DNA of 64,000 nt from NCBI GenBank assembly GCA_017515465.1, contig JAFWFV010000028.1:1-64000 (forward strand), read 5' to 3'. The position numbers and the translations under genes were made by a program. Source of the stretch: Clostridiales bacterium. GTDB taxonomy: Bacteria > Bacillota > Clostridia > Saccharofermentanales > Saccharofermentanaceae. Numbering within the stretch: position 1 is the stretch's first letter; each line of letters starts with the position of its first letter. The notes under the pieces were generated by a model. It made no database searches. It worked only from the letters and a program-made list of their open reading frames with translations, and was not told the origin of the DNA. Below are positions 9,039 through 16,534 of the stretch, in pieces.

Positions 9039-9458
9039 ATGAAAGTAAAATATAAGTACATGAGGATCCAGGGTCAGGAACTTGCCGCCAATACCATGCA
9101 CGGCAAGGGCATATTCAGCATGTGCTGGCAGCTCATCCAGAATGACGTGATGGAGGAGGAAGATGCCGATCTGTACAAGGAGATAGACAGCTGGTTTGCA
9201 GAAGAACTCCCCTGGCCGCCCCAGTGCAAGAACCGCGAAAAGGTGATCTGCTGGTTCAAGACCGAGAACACCGAAGAGATGATGAAGATGATCAGACCTG
9301 CCCTGTGGCTGCTGGAGAAGTATAAGCATCCCTATTTTCTCGTTTATACCAACACTCCCGGAGAGATCGTTTACGAAGACAAGTATCAGGTCGTCGTCAA
9401 GGTGTCCGGCCGGCTTCAGATCGAGGATCTTCAGCCCAGCTGGAGCCCTGAGGACTGA
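9039..9458 (+). CDS. Conserved hypothetical protein, 139 residues
   Basis: This soluble, acidic, tryptophan-rich protein is of a family I do not recognise; it has no signal peptide or membrane segment. Conspicuous segments are IDSWFAEELPWPPQC and a C-terminal beta-rich half (residues ~95-130). There is no Shine-Dalgarno sequence. A TAAAAT -10-like box at 9026-9031 ends 8 bp before the ATG, so the mRNA may be leaderless or nearly so. It lies 12 nt before the VanX-like gene, probably in one operon with it. Confidence 0.6.
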   Translation: MKVKYKYMRIQGQELAANTMHGKGIFSMCWQLIQNDVMEEEDADLYKEIDSWFAEELPWPPQCKNREKVICWFKTENTEEMMKMIRPALWLLEKYKHPYFLVYTNTPGEIVYEDKYQVVVKVSGRLQIEDLQPSWSPED

Positions 9459-9470
9459 CATCGGGAGATA

Positions 9471-10133
9471 ATGATGGAAGTTGACTACAAAAAGAAAGTA
9501 ACTATGGATCCCTCGGGATTTGTCCTCCTGGCCGACCATGTGCCCGGCATTATCCAGGAGATCAGGTATTACTCGACCTATAATTTCATAGGAGACCGCA
9601 TCGACGGATATGAGGAGCCCTGCGCCATAATCACAAAGGAAGCGGCAAGAGCGCTTAAGAACGTCAGCAACGAACTGAACGTTCAGGGATACAGGATGAA
9701 GGTATTTGACACCTACCGTCCTGCCGGTGCAGTAAAGCATTTCGTCATGTGGGGTATCGAGGACACCGACATCCGCATGAAGGATTATTTCTACCCTGAC
9801 CTGCAGAAACAGGAGCTCTTTTCAAAGGGATACGTGGCCAGCAAGTCCAGCCACAGCAGGGGCAGCACCATAGACCTTACCCTCCTGGACATGAAGACCG
9901 GCAAGGAAGTGGACATGGGAGGTCCCTTCGATTTCTTCAGTGAACTGTCCCACCCTGACTACAGGGGAATAACGGATGAACAGTATAACAACAGGATGAT
10001 CCTTAGAAATGTAATGGTCAGGAACGGATTTGTCCCCATAGATTGTGAGTGGTGGCATTTCACCCTGGCAGATGAACCCTATCCGGATACGTACTTTGAA
10101 TTCCCCGTATCGTCGGAATACCTGAGAAGATGA
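9471..10133 (+). CDS. VanX/DdpX-family D-alanyl-D-alanine dipeptidase
   Basis: This 220-residue M15D zinc peptidase shows FDTYRP (substrate Arg), SSHSRGSTIDLTL (zinc ligands H128 and D135) and CEWWHF (catalytic E193, zinc ligand H196). The family hydrolyses D-Ala-D-Ala in the cytoplasm, for vancomycin resistance or for recycling wall dipeptide. No vanH, vanA or vanRS partner is nearby, so a housekeeping wall-recycling role is more likely than glycopeptide resistance. The ATG at 9474 is an equally good start. It follows the 139-residue hypothetical gene by 12 nt. Confidence 0.87.
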   Translation: MMEVDYKKKVTMDPSGFVLLADHVPGIIQEIRYYSTYNFIGDRIDGYEEPCAIITKEAARALKNVSNELNVQGYRMKVFDTYRPAGAVKHFVMWGIEDTDIRMKDYFYPDLQKQELFSKGYVASKSSHSRGSTIDLTLLDMKTGKEVDMGGPFDFFSELSHPDYRGITDEQYNNRMILRNVMVRNGFVPIDCEWWHFTLADEPYPDTYFEFPVSSEYLRR

Positions 10134-10164
10134 TATAATCAGACCATAAATGGAGGTATGAACC

Positions 10165-12432
10165 ATGCTTAGATCCAGAAGACTTATCGCGGCACTGCTG
10201 TCCGCTTCGATGATATTTACGGTCCTTCCCTCTGCAGTATTTGCAGATGATGAGACCACAGAGCCTGATGCTGTTGTAGAGCAGCAGGAGGAAGCAGAAG
10301 AGGAACAGGTCCCTGATGAGATCCCGGAGGAGCCTGAGGAGGTCCCCGCTGAGGAGCCAGATGCTGCTCACGGTGAGGACGGGGATACTGATACCGGTGA
10401 GATCGCTTTTCCTGACGTAGAAGAGGAAGCAGGGACTATCGACCTGGATCTCGAGGACAGCGCAGTCCTGTTTGAAGGTTATGCTGATTCGGTCTTCTCT
10501 GCCCAGATCGATCCTGCAGGCGGCATGGTTGACGGCAGGGTCACAACAGGATCCAGCCTGGAACCTGATGAGAAGGCATTTTACGACATCCTGGTAGACA
10601 GGATGGCAGAGGTCGCCAAAGGCAATGTGGATTCCGGCATCATCGTGATCGATGGAACTGAACTGGGACTGAAGACAGAATATACACCTCAGGAATTCGG
10701 ATATGACAGTTTCATAGTGAATGGTTCTTCTGCAAATGCCTCAGCAGCGCTTATGCAGCTCTACAATCAGGTGAAATTCGATGATCTCACCAGTCTGTTT
10801 TACAGCCTGGCATACGATCATCCCTATGAGTATTACTGGGTGGCATCACAAGTCTACACGTCCGTCTCCCGTGGATTTAATGGCGGATACGTATACAGCA
10901 ATGTGATCTATCCTAAGATAACGTTCACTTTCGCATTCAAGGTATCTCCAAACTACCGCGAATACCCCGATTATGTGGCTCCGGATGAGAATGACTTTTA
11001 TCCTATGGAGTTTGCCATCAATACAGAGAGGACCGGAGCCGTCCAGCATGCAGTTGAAAATGCCATGAGCATCGTAGATCAGGCGTCCGGCATGACAGAC
11101 TACTACAAACTCCTTTACTACAAGGATGCTATATGCGACATGGTCTCATACGATCATGCGGCTTCTGCAGATGCGGAAAACTATCCCGACAGGGATGTGT
11201 GGGCTCTGGTCTATGCCTTTGACGGGGATCCGACTACCAATATCGTCTGTGAGGGTTACGCCGAGGCATTTCAGTATCTGTGTGAGCTCAGCTCGTTTGA
11301 TGACACCTGTGTATATTCCGTAACCGGAACTATGAACGGAGGCACCGGTTCAGGTCCTCACAAATGGAATATCGCCAGGATCGGCGGCGTCAATTATCTG
11401 GTGGACGTTACCAACTCCGACAGCGGATCGGTAGGTCAGGGAGGGCAGCTCTTCCTCAAGAAAGCATCAGGTTCCGTTTCAAGCGGATACACGGTCTATG
11501 GTGTCAAGTTCGTTTATGACGGCTATACCAGGATGATGTATTCAGACGAAGAACTCATGCTGTCATCCACCGATTATTCTGTTCCTTCACAGATAACGAT
11601 CGGAGACAAGATCTCCATATCAGGTATGTCCATGACCCTGGGCAGTACCATCAAGGCAAATCTGTTTGTCTGGCTGAACCCTTCCGTTACCCTGAATAAT
11701 ACTGACAAGATGTATGTTACTGTTTCTGGCGGGGAGAGAACGGAATACGTCATCAAGAACCTGACAAAGGAAGGCGGAGACTACTTTGTTCCCATTGAGC
11801 TTACCGCCAAGGAGATGGCATCGGACATCAGCGTATATTTTGTCCTTGGTGGAAGCACATCGCAGACCAAGACGATCTCCGTAAAGAAATATGCCAACGT
11901 ATTGCTCTCGAGCGCCAACACCAGTGAAATCGCCTCTGCCATGCTCAACTACGGTGCATACACACAGTCCTATTTCGGATATAACACATCGACTCCCGCA
12001 AATGCCGGCATCGTGGATAACGTGCCTTCATCCAATCCTGATCTGAGCAGTTATGAAAACAGTGTCTCTGCTGCTTCGGGTATGGATCTGTCCTTCTACG
12101 GATCATCCCTGATCCTGAAGAACGATACCAGGATGAAGCTGTACTTTACAGGCGGTACGATCAGCGAAGTTCAGTATAGCGGTCCCAAGACGGTCGACTA
12201 CACTGTAGGCGGAAATACCATCATCATCAAGGGCATTACGGCTAAGGAGCTTTCCAATTCCTATACCCTTACCATTACTGACAACACGGGCAAGGTAATG
12301 ACACTTACCGTCAATCCCCTGGCATACGGCAACAAGGTGCTCCGGATGACAGGCTCAGGGAATGAAGGCCTTAGGAACCTCATCAAGGCTCTCTACCTCT
12401 ATCACGTTGAAGCAAAGGAGTACGGCGCATGA
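10165..12432 (+). CDS. Secreted transglutaminase-like domain protein
   Basis: This 755-residue protein has a signal peptide (residues 1-27, ending AVFA), a Glu/Pro-rich acidic spacer (~28-95), a helical region, then a transglutaminase/protease-like core (~300-440). The apparent triad is C362 (NIVCEGYA), H399 (GPHKWN) and D414 (LVDVTNSD). The C-terminal ~300 residues look like beta-sandwich repeats. GGAGG lies 8 nt before the ATG. No LPXTG anchor or terminal membrane helix is seen, so it is probably secreted. It may crosslink or cut proteins at the cell surface. It overlaps the next gene by 4 bp (ATGA). Confidence 0.8.
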   Translation: MLRSRRLIAALLSASMIFTVLPSAVFADDETTEPDAVVEQQEEAEEEQVPDEIPEEPEEVPAEEPDAAHGEDGDTDTGEIAFPDVEEEAGTIDLDLEDSAVLFEGYADSVFSAQIDPAGGMVDGRVTTGSSLEPDEKAFYDILVDRMAEVAKGNVDSGIIVIDGTELGLKTEYTPQEFGYDSFIVNGSSANASAALMQLYNQVKFDDLTSLFYSLAYDHPYEYYWVASQVYTSVSRGFNGGYVYSNVIYPKITFTFAFKVSPNYREYPDYVAPDENDFYPMEFAINTERTGAVQHAVENAMSIVDQASGMTDYYKLLYYKDAICDMVSYDHAASADAENYPDRDVWALVYAFDGDPTTNIVCEGYAEAFQYLCELSSFDDTCVYSVTGTMNGGTGSGPHKWNIARIGGVNYLVDVTNSDSGSVGQGGQLFLKKASGSVSSGYTVYGVKFVYDGYTRMMYSDEELMLSSTDYSVPSQITIGDKISISGMSMTLGSTIKANLFVWLNPSVTLNNTDKMYVTVSGGERTEYVIKNLTKEGGDYFVPIELTAKEMASDISVYFVLGGSTSQTKTISVKKYANVLLSSANTSEIASAMLNYGAYTQSYFGYNTSTPANAGIVDNVPSSNPDLSSYENSVSAASGMDLSFYGSSLILKNDTRMKLYFTGGTISEVQYSGPKTVDYTVGGNTIIIKGITAKELSNSYTLTITDNTGKVMTLTVNPLAYGNKVLRMTGSGNEGLRNLIKALYLYHVEAKEYGA

Positions 12433-13247
12433 CCTGTGTTCTGGGAACTGCAGCTGCCGGAAACATAAAGATGGATTACTGCCGTTTCGGAAGCGGCAGC
12501 GGGCAGATGGTAATAATCCCGGGCCTCAGCGTCCAGAGCGTCCTGCTGTTCAAGGAAGCCATAGAAAAGCAGTACAAGGTCTTTACCTCTGATTACGACG
12601 TCTATGTCTTTGACAGGAGGCAGGATATCCCTGAGGGCTATACAGTAGCTGACATGGCAGAGGATACTGCTTCAGCAATGAAGTCTCTCGGGATCAGGGA
12701 TGCATGCATATTCGGCGCATCCCAGGGCGGCATGATCACCATGCTGATAGCTGCGGAACATCCTGAACTGGTATCTGCCATCGCCCTCGGTTCCACATCG
12801 GCACACCTTTCGGATGAGGCGGAGGACTCACTTAAGAAATGGGCTGACCTGGCAGCAGCCGGTGACAGGCTTAACCTATACATGGAGTTCGCAGTAAGGG
12901 TCTATAACCCTGAGATGTTCGAACAGTTCAAGGGAGCCTTGGCCGTAATGTCCGAGAAGGTCTCTGATGAGGAACTGGAGAGGTTCAGGAGACTCACCGT
13001 CGGAACGGCAGGCCTGGATATCAGGGATAAGCTCTCATCCATCAAATGCCCCGCCCTCGTGATCGGCGATATGACTGACATGGTATTAGGCGGCGATGCG
13101 TCCGTTGAGATATATGAGATCCTGAAGGATAAGGGCAACTCCGAACTGTACATGTACGACGGATTCGGCCATGCAGCCTACGATGCCGCTCCTGATTATA
13201 CGGACAGACTATATAGTTTTTTCAATCGTGCTATAATATCACGGTAA
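12429..13247 (+). CDS. Alpha/beta-fold hydrolase
   Basis: This 272-residue hydrolase has the nucleophile elbow FGASQGGM (S98), an acid in CPALVIGDMTD, and a terminal DGFGHAAYD His, in the usual Ser-Asp-His order. Sequence and length fit the carboxylesterase / haloperoxidase-like group. It has no signal peptide. It is translationally coupled (ATGA overlap) to the transglutaminase-like gene. The last ~20 bp of its coding sequence also hold the promoter for the RNA that precedes the reverse transcriptase. Confidence 0.83.
   Translation: MTCVLGTAAAGNIKMDYCRFGSGSGQMVIIPGLSVQSVLLFKEAIEKQYKVFTSDYDVYVFDRRQDIPEGYTVADMAEDTASAMKSLGIRDACIFGASQGGMITMLIAAEHPELVSAIALGSTSAHLSDEAEDSLKKWADLAAAGDRLNLYMEFAVRVYNPEMFEQFKGALAVMSEKVSDEELERFRRLTVGTAGLDIRDKLSSIKCPALVIGDMTDMVLGGDASVEIYEILKDKGNSELYMYDGFGHAAYDAAPDYTDRLYSFFNRAIISR
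13229..13237 (+). promoter_or_regulatory. Extended -10 promoter for the RT leader RNA
   Basis: TGCTATAAT (13229-13237) is a perfect extended -10 element (TGnTATAAT) inside the last codons of the hydrolase gene. No good -35 is visible, which extended -10 promoters tolerate. The expected start at about 13243-13245 coincides with the hydrolase stop codon and with the first base of the terminal helix of the leader RNA. Confidence 0.7.
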
Positions 13248-13381
13248 ACAGAAAGAGAACGCTTGACAGCGCCTGTGGCGGGCCCGGCACGGATCTTATA
13301 TGAGCTTCGCAGGCAGCAGATCCGCTGTACGGTCTGGTACAATCGATCCACGGATCGATTTAACGATTTCTCTTTCTGTTT
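13244..13381 (+). ncRNA. Structured RNA preceding the reverse transcriptase (retron/DRT-like)
   Basis: A perfect 14-bp inverted repeat (13246-13259 with 13368-13381) encloses 108 nt. Inside are four further stems: CGCT/AGCG (13260-13271), CGGATCT/AGATCCG (13290-13296 with 13318-13324), TGTAC/GTACA (13326-13330 with 13337-13341) and AATCGATCC/GGATCGATT (13341-13349 with 13352-13360). An alternative six-bp helix ACAGCG/CGCTGT (13266-13271 with 13323-13328) competes with the first. The RNA is followed by a T-rich stretch and then the RT start codon. Its layout matches the a1/a2-closed RNAs of retrons and the ncRNAs of some DRT systems. That it is the RT template or primer is inferred. Confidence 0.7.
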
Positions 13382-13390
13382 TCTTTTATT

Positions 13391-14584
13391 ATGAACCTGA
13401 TAGATGACATAGCCAGATCTGACCTTTGGGAGAGATTCTACGAATACCGGGTCTCTCATTACTGCTCCGCGGATTTCGAATCTGATCTCCGCGGTTTTAT
13501 TGATGACAGGAGATATCTTAAGGTTCTGGAAGGCATCCGGTCAGGATACTTTCCTCTCCCCAGGAGGGCTGTCATCAGCAAGATGTCCACACAGAAAAAG
13601 CGCGTGGTCTACACATATCCCCACGATGAGAACATGGTGCTCAAGTTCCTCACATATTACGTGATCAGGAGATACGACCACATATTTGCACCTAACCTTT
13701 ATTCCTTCAGGTCACAGAAAACGGTCAAGGATGCCATCCGCCGTCTGACGGGTATCCCCGGCATATCCTCGAAATATGCATACAAGGTCGATATCAGCAA
13801 CTATTTTAATTCCATCCCGGCGGATCGTCTCATCCCCATGCTGGAGAATGTCCTGTCTGACGATCCGGCCCTGCTGGGCTTTCTAAAGGGCCTTCTTACA
13901 GAACCCGGTGTCCTGGATGGGGATAACGTCATAACAGAGCAGAAGGGGATAATGGCGGGCACTCCCATCGCGAGCTTTTACGCAGACCTATATCTCAATG
14001 GATTAGACCACCATTTCCATGACCTGGGGATAACCTATGCCAGATACTCAGATGACATCATTGTCTTCGCTGACAGCATGGAGGAGGCGAAGCTCCATGC
14101 GGAATATATCCGTAGTTTCCTGGGGGAGAGCGGCCTTTCAGTGAACCCCTCCAAGGAATCGTTTTATTCGCCTGATGACGGCTGGGTCTTCCTGGGTTTT
14201 TACTACCGCCTGGGCGTGATAGACATAGCACCTGCATCAGTTACAAAGATCAAGGCAAAGATGCGCCGCAAGATGCGGGCTCTCAAGCGCTGGGAAAAGA
14301 GAAAGGACCTCTCATCCGACCGTTCTGCCTCTGCCTTCATCCGCGTATTTAACCGCAAGCTCTTTGAAAAGCGGGACGACAACGACCTGACCTGGTCACT
14401 CTGGTATTTCCCCGTGATAAACACGACACGCAGTCTGGAAGTGATCGACCACTACGCCCAGGACTGCGTCAGATACCTGCTGACTGATAAACATACCAAG
14501 GGCAGGTATAGCGCCCGTTACTCCGACCTCAAGTCGCTGGGCTACAAATGCCTGGTGAATGAGTACTATAAAGACAGGGACTGA
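13391..14584 (+). CDS. Stand-alone reverse transcriptase, unplaced class
   Basis: This 397-residue RT-fold protein has palm motifs VDISNYFNSI (D134), GIMAGTPIASFYADLYL (~186-202), ARYSDDIIVFAD (YSDD at 219-222), SVNPSK and FLGF (267-270). A basic helical thumb (~285-330) and a C-terminal domain ending near residue 390 follow. It lacks the En domain of group II intron proteins, and no intron RNA domains flank it. NLYSFR and FLGF ally it with group-II-like or unknown-group/Abi RTs; the retron NAxxH and VTG motifs are absent. It has no Shine-Dalgarno sequence and starts 9 nt after the leader RNA helix. An anti-phage role is an inference from layout. Confidence 0.85.
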   Translation: MNLIDDIARSDLWERFYEYRVSHYCSADFESDLRGFIDDRRYLKVLEGIRSGYFPLPRRAVISKMSTQKKRVVYTYPHDENMVLKFLTYYVIRRYDHIFAPNLYSFRSQKTVKDAIRRLTGIPGISSKYAYKVDISNYFNSIPADRLIPMLENVLSDDPALLGFLKGLLTEPGVLDGDNVITEQKGIMAGTPIASFYADLYLNGLDHHFHDLGITYARYSDDIIVFADSMEEAKLHAEYIRSFLGESGLSVNPSKESFYSPDDGWVFLGFYYRLGVIDIAPASVTKIKAKMRRKMRALKRWEKRKDLSSDRSASAFIRVFNRKLFEKRDDNDLTWSLWYFPVINTTRSLEVIDHYAQDCVRYLLTDKHTKGRYSARYSDLKSLGYKCLVNEYYKDRD

Positions 14585-14596
14585 GCTGCTAACTTG

Positions 14597-14706
14597 GTTA
14601 CTACCAGAGAAAACGGGCTTTACTACCAAAAATTTTGGTAGTAAACCTGGAAATCTCTCGTATACCAGAGAAATCCTCATTTACTACCAAAAATAATAAG
14701 TAGTAT
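14597..14706 (+). repeat. TACTACC palindromic repeats after the RT gene
   Basis: A perfect 27-bp palindrome (arms 14619-14631 and 14633-14645, half-site TTTACTACCAAAA) is flanked by two further TACTACCA copies at about 14599 and 14682, and by two ACCAGAGAAA direct repeats (about 14603 and 14664). The palindrome may terminate the RT transcript. Nothing coding is seen. Confidence 0.6.
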
Positions 14707-14748
14707 TCACCGATTTTACTGGTATTTGAAATACAAGTGACTAAGATA

Positions 14749-14782
14749 AAGACTCCTTACCGCAGGAGCGTTAAGGAGTCTT
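14749..14782 (-). terminator. Probable terminator of the 16.5-18.1 kb operon
   Basis: AAGACTCCTTA (14749-14759) pairs perfectly with TAAGGAGTCTT (14772-14782) around a 12-nt loop. On the minus strand the stem is followed by TTATCTTAG, a weak T run. It sits 22 bp past the stop codon of the reductase gene. Confidence 0.6.
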
Positions 14783-14803
14783 ATAGTTTAGCAGTTACTG
14801 TTT

Positions 14804-16534
14804 TTAGTCCCGAGGCTGGTCTCCGCCGGTCGGAGGTCCGCCGAGTCCTACTGCCTGACTTACGAAGGGTGAGAGGAGGACTGCCAGGATGTATGAGGCA
14901 ACCAGTGTGGGCAGCAGCAGCTGAGCCCATGAGAGCAGCCACATGGGGAGGAAGGGGATCTTTGCAGCTACGTCAGCAGGCATGTGTGATCTGCCCATTA
15001 TAACTCCTACGAGGCTGCATACCAGGCTGACGATGATGGTGTTTCCTACAGCCATGGGGATGGAATTCAGGAGCGTGAACTTCATGGAAGGAGGGTTGGC
15101 TCCTGCCTTTGCTGCCAGTGCGCGTCCCATCTTGCCCAGAGGGACCACAAATGCAACGATGATACCCGTAACGACTGACATCAGGATGTTGGAGATAAAC
15201 CTGATCGCTACAGGCTGGGATTCCGCTGCCTGGGGGTTGAATACAGGGATCAGGATCGCCACCAGTATACCCATTGCCAGGGAGATGATGATGGCCATGA
15301 TGAGTCCCATCTTGCGTTCTTTGTTCTTCATGTCCTTTACCTCTCTTTTTACTTCTCCCCGGTCATAATTGAGCATTATGTGACAGTCGCCGTCCGGGAA
15401 TGTGCAGCATGGGTGGATGAATCCGTCTTTTATATCTGCAGCACGCCTGTGTTCGGCGGCAGGGGGGACAAATATGGAACCGGACTTGAGCCTGGTCCTG
15501 CACAGGCCGCACTCGCCGCTCCTGCATGAGCTCTTTGCGGCGATGCCAGCCCTCTCGAGTGCGACGAGGATGCTCTCGTCGCCGTTTGCCGGGATGGTGA
15601 CCTTTCTGTCAGGGAGGGATACGGTGAGGTTATATGTCTTGCCTTTACCCTCGGGGTTCTTATATTCACCCCTGGCTTCGTACCTGATCCTCTTCTTGGG
15701 CAGACCCAGCTTGGGAAGTTCTTTATCGCAGAAATCGTACATGGCAGCGGGGCCGCATACGAATATGGAATAGTCACCTGCGGAAGCATATTTCCTTATG
15801 ATGTCGGAGGTAATGAATCCGTGTTCGAAACCATCCTTTTCCTCATCGGAGAGAACGTAGATAACTTTTACGGAAGGGCATTCTGCCGAGATCTTATCCA
15901 GCTCTGATCTGTAGATGATCTCATCCTCCTTTTTGCATCCGTAGAGGATAGTGAGGTTGAAATCTTCAACGCCATCCCTGATGGCCTGGGCCATGGAATA
16001 GAAGGGGGTGATTCCCGATCCGCCAGCCAGTGCGATCACGTCTTTTGCATCTCTTAACGGCTCGTAGTAGAACTGGCCTTCGGGGGCAGATACGGTAACG
16101 TTTCTGTCCTTGAAATTGTTCAGTATGTGTTCTGATACGAATCCTCCGGGAGTCTTCTTGACCGTGATGTCGTAGAATCCCTTGGCAACGTCTGCAGGTG
16201 AAGATGAGATGGCATAGGGTCTGGATACGACTGATGATCCTATCTGTTCCCTCACGCAGATGTACTGTCCTGCGGCAAAGACCGCAGGGGTATCAGAACC
16301 GTTATCCTTGCCGGCAGTGAGCCTGATCCTCTTGGCGCCCGGGAGATCCTCAACCTCTGAGACATACAGGATCTGCTGCTCCGGGTGTAGCAGACGGGCG
16401 GTCTTGTTGGTATTAAATTCGGCTGCGGGCATATCCGTGCCGGCGGATTCGATATGTGATCTCCTCTCGGAGGGCATCTTTTCGAACCTGTCCAGGGATA
16501 CGCCATTTAGTGCGTTCTTAAGTTCTTCTCTCAT
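14804..16534 (-). CDS. Ferredoxin reductase-type oxidoreductase fused to a 4-TM domain
   Basis: The domains of this 576-residue protein are: a short leader (~1-50); a flavin-binding beta barrel with RPYAISSSP (~50-165); an NAD(P)-binding half with LAGGSGITP and YGCKKEDE (~165-300); and a plant-type 2Fe-2S domain with the CRSGECGLC cluster motif and a later CC (~310-395). It closes with four membrane helices (~410-570). The first three resemble phenol hydroxylase/Hmp-type electron-transfer reductases. It overlaps the upstream flavoprotein gene by 4 bp, so the two probably act together. The acceptor of the electrons is unknown. Confidence 0.82.
   Translation of the reverse strand: MREELKNALNGVSLDRFEKMPSERRSHIESAGTDMPAAEFNTNKTARLLHPEQQILYVSEVEDLPGAKRIRLTAGKDNGSDTPAVFAAGQYICVREQIGSSVVSRPYAISSSPADVAKGFYDITVKKTPGGFVSEHILNNFKDRNVTVSAPEGQFYYEPLRDAKDVIALAGGSGITPFYSMAQAIRDGVEDFNLTILYGCKKEDEIIYRSELDKISAECPSVKVIYVLSDEEKDGFEHGFITSDIIRKYASAGDYSIFVCGPAAMYDFCDKELPKLGLPKKRIRYEARGEYKNPEGKGKTYNLTVSLPDRKVTIPANGDESILVALERAGIAAKSSCRSGECGLCRTRLKSGSIFVPPAAEHRRAADIKDGFIHPCCTFPDGDCHIMLNYDRGEVKREVKDMKNKERKMGLIMAIIISLAMGILVAILIPVFNPQAAESQPVAIRFISNILMSVVTGIIVAFVVPLGKMGRALAAKAGANPPSMKFTLLNSIPMAVGNTIIVSLVCSLVGVIMGRSHMPADVAAKIPFLPMWLLSWAQLLLPTLVASYILAVLLSPFVSQAVGLGGPPTGGDQPRD

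Noticed and set aside
9471..10133. Vancomycin resistance operon
   Set aside because: Only a VanX-like dipeptidase is present; no ligase, dehydrogenase or two-component genes accompany it.
13391..14584. Group II intron maturase
   Set aside because: No En domain is seen, no intron RNA domain V or VI was found in the flanks, and the protein ends soon after the thumb region.
13244..14584. Classical retron
   Set aside because: The layout agrees, but the RT lacks the NAxxH and VTG retron motifs and has FLGF and NLYSFR instead; kept as retron/DRT-like rather than called a retron.
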